Assembly (NCBI GenBank): GCA_022661535.1
Contig: JAKULF010000002.1
Location: forward strand, 62,001-126,000
Length of the DNA stretch: 64,000 nucleotides
Source of the DNA: Eutypa lata
Taxonomy: Eukaryota; Ascomycota; Sordariomycetes; Xylariales; Diatrypaceae
Reading direction: 5' to 3'
Both the position numbers and the translations under genes were made by a program. Every line of letters begins with the position of its first letter. Position 1 is the first letter of the stretch. This document shows positions 56,956 to 64,000 of this stretch, in pieces. The notes below the pieces were generated by a model. That model had not been told where the DNA came from, did not search any database, and saw only the letters and a program-made list of their open reading frames with translations.

Positions 56956-58950
56956 TTATGAGTCATCCTTAGAGCCACGGCGGTCGGTAGGCTGCCCCTC
57001 CGCGGTAGAACCATCGGTACTCTCAGAGGAGGCTGCGTCCTTCGCCTCGGGCTGCTTCAGGGACAGCCAGTCCATGAAGACAGGGCCGCCAATAGAAAGT
57101 GCAGCGACGGCGACAGCCACGTAGAAGGTCTGGACGAGAGCGTCGTTATACGCGACCAGGACGGTCGGTAGCTGTTCGGGCGTCACGGTATCCCTAAGAA
57201 CAGTGGCACCGCCGAAGACAACCGCGGACGAGTCGACCTCGGGCGCGCTGGCCGCTAGGTTCTTGATCAGCTGGTTCTGGAACACGTTCTGTGCCACAGC
57301 TAGGAATATGGACGACGAGAGTGTCTGTGTAAACGTCATGATTGACGTCGCCATTGCCATGTCCGTCATGGGCACAGCCACCTGTGCCACGAGCATGACG
57401 TTCTGGGCGCCTAGGCCTGCGCCGCACGCGAGAACCACCTGATAACCAAACCAGTGCCCAATGTTGGAGTCGACCTTGAGGGTGCTGAGGAGACCACAAC
57501 CTACCGCACTGATAATGGAGGAGGCGATCAGGAGCGGGGTGTACATGCCGATTGCGGTGCAGATACCACCACCAATCATGGAGAAAATGACCAGACCGAG
57601 GATGCTGGGCAAGTTCATCAAACCAGAGTCGGTAGCGGACACACCCTTGATAGCCTGGAACCATATTGGCAGATAGTAGGTGAAGACAAAAAGGGCGGCA
57701 CCGATGCACACCCCGTACCACACACCGCCTATGATATTTTTATTCTTCAGGATACGCAAGGGAACGGTGGCTCGGTCCTTCTGCCAGAGCTCGATGCACC
57801 AGAACGCAATGCCGAGGACGCCGAAAACAACGAACAGGGCGATGATGCGACCATCACCCCAGGGGTATTTAGCTCCACCCCATTGCAAGGCGAGGAGTAG
57901 GCAGATAACCGAGGGGATGAGGAACAAGGTACCGGGGAGATCAAATTGCTTCACCTGCTCCTGCCAGGTCAGGCCAGGCTGTGTGGGAGGCTTATCCGGC
58001 AAGAATAGGACAAGGGCCACGATGGCGATGCCACCGAACGGAAGGTTGATGTAAAAACACCACCGCCATGTTACATGGTCGGTGAAAGCGCCTCCCATCC
58101 TATGCCAGAGGTCAGGTTGTGTTGAACAACAAAAGATAAAAGAGATTTAAAGGGAACACTTACAGAGGCCCAACAACACTAGCAATTCCATGCATACTGG
58201 CCAAGATACCGGTATACATAGGACGTTGTCGCAAAGGAACTGTAGTCGCCAAAATAATGATGGCTCCGGCGAAAATGCCAGCGGCTCCCAGACCGGAGAC
58301 GGTTCGTCCGACAATGAGAACAGCCGAGGATGGAGCGACGGCGGCGATCAGGGAACCGATCTCGAAAACGATGACAGCAGCCAGGAAGACCCATTTTACA
58401 GAGTAATAGGTATAGAATTTGCCAAACATCAACTGCAAGCAGCAAACGGCGAAGAGGTAAGAGCTCCCATACCAAGCAACATCGGTAAGAGAGCCGAATT
58501 CGTTGGTGATACGGGGAATTGCGGTGGCGAGAATAGTACCATCCTGGAAAAGCTGGTTAGCAAATTGAGGTGTAGCACAAACAAGTAGGAAAAGGAAATT
58601 AACGGCCAATGGCAAGGGAAATTGCAGCAACTCACCAAGGACACAAGGAACATAGCCAAACAGAGAGCAACGGATAGGAGAACCAATTTCCAAACAGTAG
58701 GATACTCCTGTTCGGCATCGGCAGCAGCTGCATCGACGGTGGCTCCCTCCACGGAGGGAGCAGACTCGTCTTTCTTTTCCGGATCTTTCTCATCCTGGGT
58801 ATCTGGGGGGTGGGCGTGCATGGCGGCATCTTGACTGTTGACCTTCTCGAGGGCTGCGGAATTCTGCACGGTAGGAGGTAGCGCGGCCTCGACAGCAGTA
58901 GGGGAATTAGGTGCCGCAGAAGCGGCAGCGGAGTCGTCAGGGGGGCGCAT
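56956..58950 (-). CDS. MFS exporter, DHA2 (14-TMS drug:H+ antiporter) family
   Basis: Exons 58950-58636, 58543-58164 and 58099-56956 (612 aa), introns GTGAGT...CAG and GTAAGT...TAG, phases correct. A long Pro/Ala/Glu-rich cytosolic N-terminus (about 85 residues) precedes TM1 (WKLVLLSVALCLAMFLVSL). The DHA2 signature follows: LDGTILATAIPRI, WYGSSYLFA, GRTVSGLGAAGIFAGA, and motif C spanning the second intron ([25 protein letters not shown] region). About 14 hydrophobic segments and a polar Ser/Lys/Asp tail. Fungal DHA2 proteins export toxins, siderophores or drugs across the plasma or vacuolar membrane; cargo unknown. It lies between the oxygenase and the methyltransferase. Confidence 0.92.
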
Positions 58951-60815
58951 TTTCGCTATATAGGTAATGAAAGATGAAGAAAGCAAGCAAAAAGAAAAAC
59001 AAGAACCTTCTAGGGAGACAACTACCACATCAAAATTGTCACAATATCGCAATGAAGATGCACTTTTTCATCAATATGTCAGTGGCGTCTTATTACGAAA
59101 TCATGGGGCTGTCCTCGAAGTTCTTTTGCTTTAAACAAGGGGAACAGGTGACGTCAAGATAGCCCAGCCAGTTAGTCAGTAAGCAAGCAGTTGTCGGTCC
59201 GGCTGAATGACTGGTTGACTGGGGAGATTGTCCAAAGGATCGGGTCGTTGTGTGTTATTGTCCGAGACGACGACGACGATGTAAGGAAAGAAGATTTGGA
59301 AGAAGGGGGCAGGAGAGAAATTTTCACCGTAAATTACGTGTTTGTTATGCCAATCCAACCCAATCCTACCCGGCCGGTGTCAATAAAAAGCGAACGCCGT
59401 ATAACTAACTACATGGGTACCTAAGGTAGCTAGCTAGTTGGCTGGCGTAAGCCCTTAAAGCCCTGTAAGCCCCGCCGCCACAGCCCCCGAGCCCCGCCTT
59501 ATAAGCAGTCAGCTAATTGGGTAGCCAACGGGCGGGAAAGCCTTTGGTTGTGTGCGTAGGGAAACGGTTTGCGGCTTTAGGCAGATTGGGGAAGCTCGGC
59601 ACTCACTGTATTATTACTACAGCACCAGACTGTACGTAGGCTGGTACTGTAGGTAGATACCTATGTGGAACTCAAGAAGAGTAGGGGCCGCATAGCTGAT
59701 GGGGTGTCGCTAGGGCTGACATTGTGGACTGCCAAGACTTCCTGACTGCCGGATGCTGGGGTGAACTGGGGTAGGCGTATGTAGTAGCCGCGCCCCCTAG
59801 TTCCCGCAATGCCCCTAGGACATACCTGGTTCCCCCGCAAAACGCGCTAGAAGTGAGGCTAGCAGCCGCTACGTGAAGAACTGCCGATCGCTTTTTTTTT
59901 TGTAGCTGAGCAAGCTGAGTCAGGACCCCCTGGCCCCCTTAGCCAGTACGGGGAAGCTGACTAGCACATCCACAGTGAAGGAATGTTACTATTGTTTGCG
60001 AAAGTTCCTATATACAACAAGATCAACCTGATAAACATTATCATACGTACTTGCATGCTGAGGACAGGCTACGCTGATCACCTAATAATAACGAAGGGTG
60101 GCAGGGTGGTAACATCGGGTGAAGGCGGGTATTGTTAGCCAACCCCTTAAACCCGGCGGTCACTATTAGCATGCCGAGTCTGATATGTGAGCAACGGTGA
60201 GATTCGTATGGTATACCTTTTAACTCTTAGCTACTATGATCTGCTGCTTACGTACCCGCTAGCATGAAGTGTCGAAGAACGTCATGGAACTTGCGTATAC
60301 CGATGAACCATATGCGCAATATAATTTAATAATCATCGCAGTGAGTGTTAAAAATGCTAAATATTGATATGGCAGTCACATCTCTAATAGCTTCCTTTTC
60401 AAGTTAGCAAATATGTACAAACTACGTAGCAGGTTATATTCGCGGACCTTTTATACCGAACATACATTTGTAAAAGAGGCTTAGCTAATTCAGGGGAATC
60501 TAGGATAGAAATCTCTCGCTACTTTTTTACGATTCAAATCTAGAGGTACTTCGATGCCACGTATCATATACCGGCCTGTTGATTGGAGCAATTATTTATC
60601 GTAGTTACAAGATATATCGTTTTTCGATATACCGGGGCGTTACGTGAGGTGTCGTTGAAACAGAATAGTTTACTATGTCAATTCAATTACAGAAGTCTAT
60701 GCGCGATAAGAAATCTAATAAACGTAGTCTGTTCCATGATCACAACAAGATACAGATATTTAACCGCACATAACATAAGCAAAATGTTCATCTGTATTAA
60801 TTAGACGAAACTAGT
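58951..60815. other. 1.9-kb intergenic region
   Basis: The left part is the MFS promoter (CT/AG-rich). The middle has several short TAGCTAGC- and GCCCC-type words near 59428-59520 and a poly-T run (59892-59901). No gene recognised. Confidence 0.45.
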
Positions 60816-62083
60816 TTATATCTCCACACAGGCCTCCTGTGCTAACGAGAATATACCTGTTGAATAGAGTGTTAGTTGACAGATCGTAAGCAAGTGACAC
60901 AAACAAGACCGTATACTCACAGTAATCTCCAGTCTCGTCCTTCCAGCTATGCTGGATATGGAACCCAGCCTGTCTACAAACCTGCCCCATCGCCTCCTCG
61001 CTCCACTTCCCGCTCGTGACGACGCGCACGCGCTCGCCCTTGCGAATCGCTACTACCCCACTCTCCTGAGCACCGCCGTGACCATTACCATTGCCACCTG
61101 TCTCCAGCGCCGCCAGCGGCACCAGCACATCGCGGCGCGCCGTCAGGTAGAAATGCAAGTTGCGCTCGCGGCGGTCCAGCCAGCTGGCCGGCATCCAGTC
61201 ATCGGCACGAAAAGCATCGTATCCGAGCACGCGATTGGCCGCCCCCAGCGCGTTGAGCAGGAAGTCGCGGTACTCGGGACGCTGCACATCGTACGCGTCG
61301 AGGACCTTGGCGTCGCGCTGGCAGATGTCAGTGGAGACGACGAAGCGGCAGGCGAGGCGAGCACGACGACCGCAGGCGGCGCCGAACCGGGATAGGAAGG
61401 CGCTCGCTTGGTCCTGGCTGTCCAGGTTGGCGATGCTGTTGCCAAGCCAGAGGATCGTGACGACGCCGCCCGAAGAGCCGCTGCCACCGATGCCCAGGCT
61501 ACGTGCGCTTTTCAGGCCGCTGAGCCACGTCACGCAGTCGTCGTAGGTACCCAGGAGCCCCGTGATGGTGATGAAGGGCGAGTCCTGGAAGGCGTGCTGG
61601 AGCTCCGCGAGGCTGGATGTTAGGCCCTGCCGCGATACGTCGAGCGCGAAGTAGTGGATTGGCTTCTGCTGCTGGCGGAAGCCCGAGAGGATGGACTTGG
61701 TTTTGCGGATTGCACTGGGGATTGGTTAGCTTATTGTATACCTAAAACTTTCTCTTTCTGTACACAGATCTCATATGTAGTTATGCGACTCACCCACAGC
61801 CTAATTCGAGTAAGGCCCCTCCAGCAGGCATACTTGCCCCAATATCCGAGCCGTATTGACTCAGAACTTCAATCTCGCCATGGAATGGGTAGTAAGAAGA
61901 TGTCTGTGAAAACCGGTCAAACAGCTTCTGTCCTTGGTCGTCCCAGAGCAGGAGCGAAGGCAATGTAGGGGGTTGGGACCCCAAGCCATTCTTGATCTCC
62001 TCTCTCAGATCTAGACTGTCATGTCCCGCACGGATATCAAAGATCTGACGCTTATCCTCTTGTTCTAATACGCTAGGAGACAT
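60816..62083 (-). CDS. EgtD/EasF-type SAM-dependent amino-acid N-methyltransferase
   Basis: Exons 62083-61794, 61714-60921 and 60856-60816 (374 aa), introns GTGAGT...CAG (61793-61715) and GTGAGT...CAG (60920-60857), phases correct. The tiny last exon gives a coherent end (CIFSLAQEACVEI). N-terminal IFDIRAGHDSLDLREEI and LLLWDDQGQKLFDRFSQTSSYYP are hallmarks of the histidine-specific methyltransferase family; ALLELGCGAIRK is the SAM-binding loop, then YFALDVSRQGL and TILWLGNSIANLD. Relatives trimethylate His (ergothioneine pathway) or N-methylate dimethylallyl-Trp (EasF, ergot alkaloids). Fungal Egt1 is a fusion with a sulfoxide synthase; this protein stands alone, so EasF-like chemistry on an aromatic amino acid or derivative is more likely. 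No prenyltransferase is in the window. Confidence 0.88.
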
Positions 62084-64000
62084 GATTATAGTGCTTGAGT
62101 GGTGGTGTATAAGTGGGTTCGTGTATATCTTAATGGGTATATTCTGTGAAGGGCGTAAAATATCTAACTATCAAAATTGGGTTGGATATTATTCAAATTC
62201 AAAACTACGTTTGTATTTAGACCTCATTATTCGATACTCTAAGACACCGAGAAGGCAACGTGCTAACATCCGGAAATAAACTGATCATCAGTCCAGCGTC
62301 ATGTTTTCAGTTAAACTAGTAGATAAATTGATATATTATATAAGCAGAAGCCATTATTAGCCGTTCGTATAAGCGACTGGTTTTGTTCGTATATTTCTGT
62401 AACAAACAAGATTTGGTCAAGCATATGTCACGTATACCATATCCAACGCTCAAGCAATTTCAGTTTCCTTCTTGTTACTAAGTGCTTACAGGATATTCAT
62501 CGCATCCAAGTTCATTGCAGACTAATTAGATGTTTGGGGATGGTAACCAAACAAAACGACGTAGCGAAGACCATCAGCTGATCATCCCCTAGAAATGCTG
62601 TTCCTAACTTTAGATACACGTGGGTGTAATTAAGCTACTGTTAGGTTTTTTTTTTTTTTTCAACAATTTTATATACCGACTTTTGCTTGACTTTACGATT
62701 CGCTCTGTCGTCTAACAGATCGAGATGCTGCCCCGCAAATAATGTGCACTGTATCATGGATCTTGCTTAGGGCTTACCTCTCTAGTTATTGGGTGTATCA
62801 GACTCATTGGAAAAGTACCCCCTTATAATGTGGATAAAGTAAGCCAAGGAAATAATAGAAATAATAACAGATGCACGGGCAATGGCATATATGTGCATGG
62901 TGGGTATTGTAGATCGTTGCATTTTGTAGCTTTCGAGAGTAATGTTTAGCGAGACAAGATCTTCTGTATATCTTGGCTTAAACTGGTAGATTACATATGC
63001 ACTTGTGTTTCTAGGTGCTCACTAATCTCATAATAATGAATCCTTCAGTAAGGACAAAGTTACAATTGAGAACGCGTAATGCCGGACAGCAATGAATAAA
63101 GTGAATTCATCATACCGACATAGATATCGTCATGTCAGCATGTTTTTGACGACGGATCATAATCCCCGGGGATTCATGGCAATGGCAATTCTCAATATTT
63201 GCCTTTGGCAGCCGATCCCGGTATCGAAGCTGATCCCACCCTGCACGCCCTTTCCTGGGCTATCTTTGGTGTGGCCATAAGGCAGAGTGACATAAGTACG
63301 TACTAATACATACTAGAATAAGAGAAATCCTATAAATTCTATTGGCTAAGTTCCCTGAAAATGGATATTCTATCAGCGTTGATAGTTGTCAAAGATGGTT
63401 AGCTTTGTCACTCTGCCTTCTGGCCATTCCAAAGATAATGACATGTAGTGTGTAGAGAGGGCCGTGGATGTAGTTACAATACTTGGATAGGGATACCCCA
63501 TTACCATGCCCAATGCATGCATGTCATCGGGTAATTGTCTCGGCCCCGGCACATGAGGTTATGTAGTCATGCATGGAAATTGAAATATTACTACTGCCTA
63601 GAGGCTACTTGGGTAAAGGGAATATTGGCACATTGAATTGTTTTGGGAAATGCAAAGGAAAGTAAAACATGTTGAATACATGAGTTGTGTACACGGAAAC
63701 CGACTACGAGACCACCAGCGCCTTTGGAATCCAGTTGTTGAATTGAGAATTATGTGATGATGTGATTTGATACTAGGCTCTCATTAGAAGATTCAAACTA
63801 CAACGTAGTTATTGTGACATTACACTTTCTATCAATGAAATGGTATATTAGCATGTGAAATTTTATGAGAATTAAGTAAGCTCGTAGAGATTAATACAGT
63901 TCGTATGTGATGAACGAAGTGTTCCTAATTGAGAGATAATTACTTTCAAATTCATGGTTTGAACAAGGTATTGCCATGACTTATTAGCAATCTCAACTAT
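62084..64000. other. AT-rich right end of window
   Basis: Promoter of the methyltransferase gene, a poly-T run (about 62646-62660), then stop-dense DNA. The ORF at 63092-63280 lacks motifs. No gene called. Confidence 0.45.

Noticed and set aside
1..64000. CRISPR array, rRNA or bacterial operon features
   Set aside because: None seen; introns and protein families are fungal nuclear.

Overview
The window is nuclear DNA of a filamentous ascomycete (Pezizomycotina; Sordariomycete-like by its gene families, though I cannot place the species). Genes are split by short introns (about 50-150 bp) with GTAAGT-type donors, CTAAC-like branch sites and YAG acceptors. The protein families are typical of moulds: HET domain, Zn2Cys6 regulator, WSC, 2EXR, BIM1-like copper protein, GPI-anchored Ser/Thr-rich wall protein and a full-size ABCG pump. 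Gene density is low. About twenty loci are separated by long AT-rich stretches that contain gene fragments and one MITE, as expected for accessory or subterminal fungal DNA that has been partly decayed by mutation.

Layout. 0-12 kb: the 3' end of an HMT1-type ABC half-transporter; decayed ORF pieces; a 143-aa orphan protein; an oddly T-poor tract with an inverted repeat; a divergent DHHC palmitoyltransferase-like protein with DHFC at its active site; and an eight-cysteine secreted protein with a Kex2-type site. 12-20 kb: three surface or secreted proteins (GPI-anchored wall protein, BIM1-like membrane-anchored protein, WSC-domain protein) and an AIG2/gamma-glutamylcyclotransferase-like gene cut by one in-frame TAG. 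20-27 kb: a striking 157-aa protein whose six cysteines all lie in Cys-Pro motifs, a 2EXR (F-box-like) gene with a one-base homopolymer frameshift, and an Hsp31/DJ-1-type glyoxalase III. 27-32 kb: a 1379-aa full-size ABCG transporter. 33-38 kb: a 240-bp TA-flanked MITE with perfect 29-bp terminal inverted repeats, and a large HET-domain protein. 39-46 kb: allantoinase with many GATA sites upstream, then 5 kb with no convincing gene, then a small Ser/Lys-rich protein. 47-62 kb: a seven-exon Zn2Cys6 regulator, an AlaX-type alanyl-tRNA editing protein with two possible starts, a 2-oxoglutarate/Fe(II) oxygenase with a mitochondrial-type leader, a DHA2 MFS exporter and an EgtD/EasF-type amino-acid N-methyltransferase.

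How they fit together. Most loci look like independent accessory genes. The left half is rich in surface and secreted proteins. The right half holds a regulator, oxygenase, exporter and N-methyltransferase that could form a loose small-molecule locus without a classical backbone enzyme; this is inference only. Two genes (AIG2-like and 2EXR) carry single lesions and look recently broken or polymorphic. Gene models were rebuilt by hand from reading frames and splice signals. Phases were checked for the multi-exon models, but no expression data or homology search was available.
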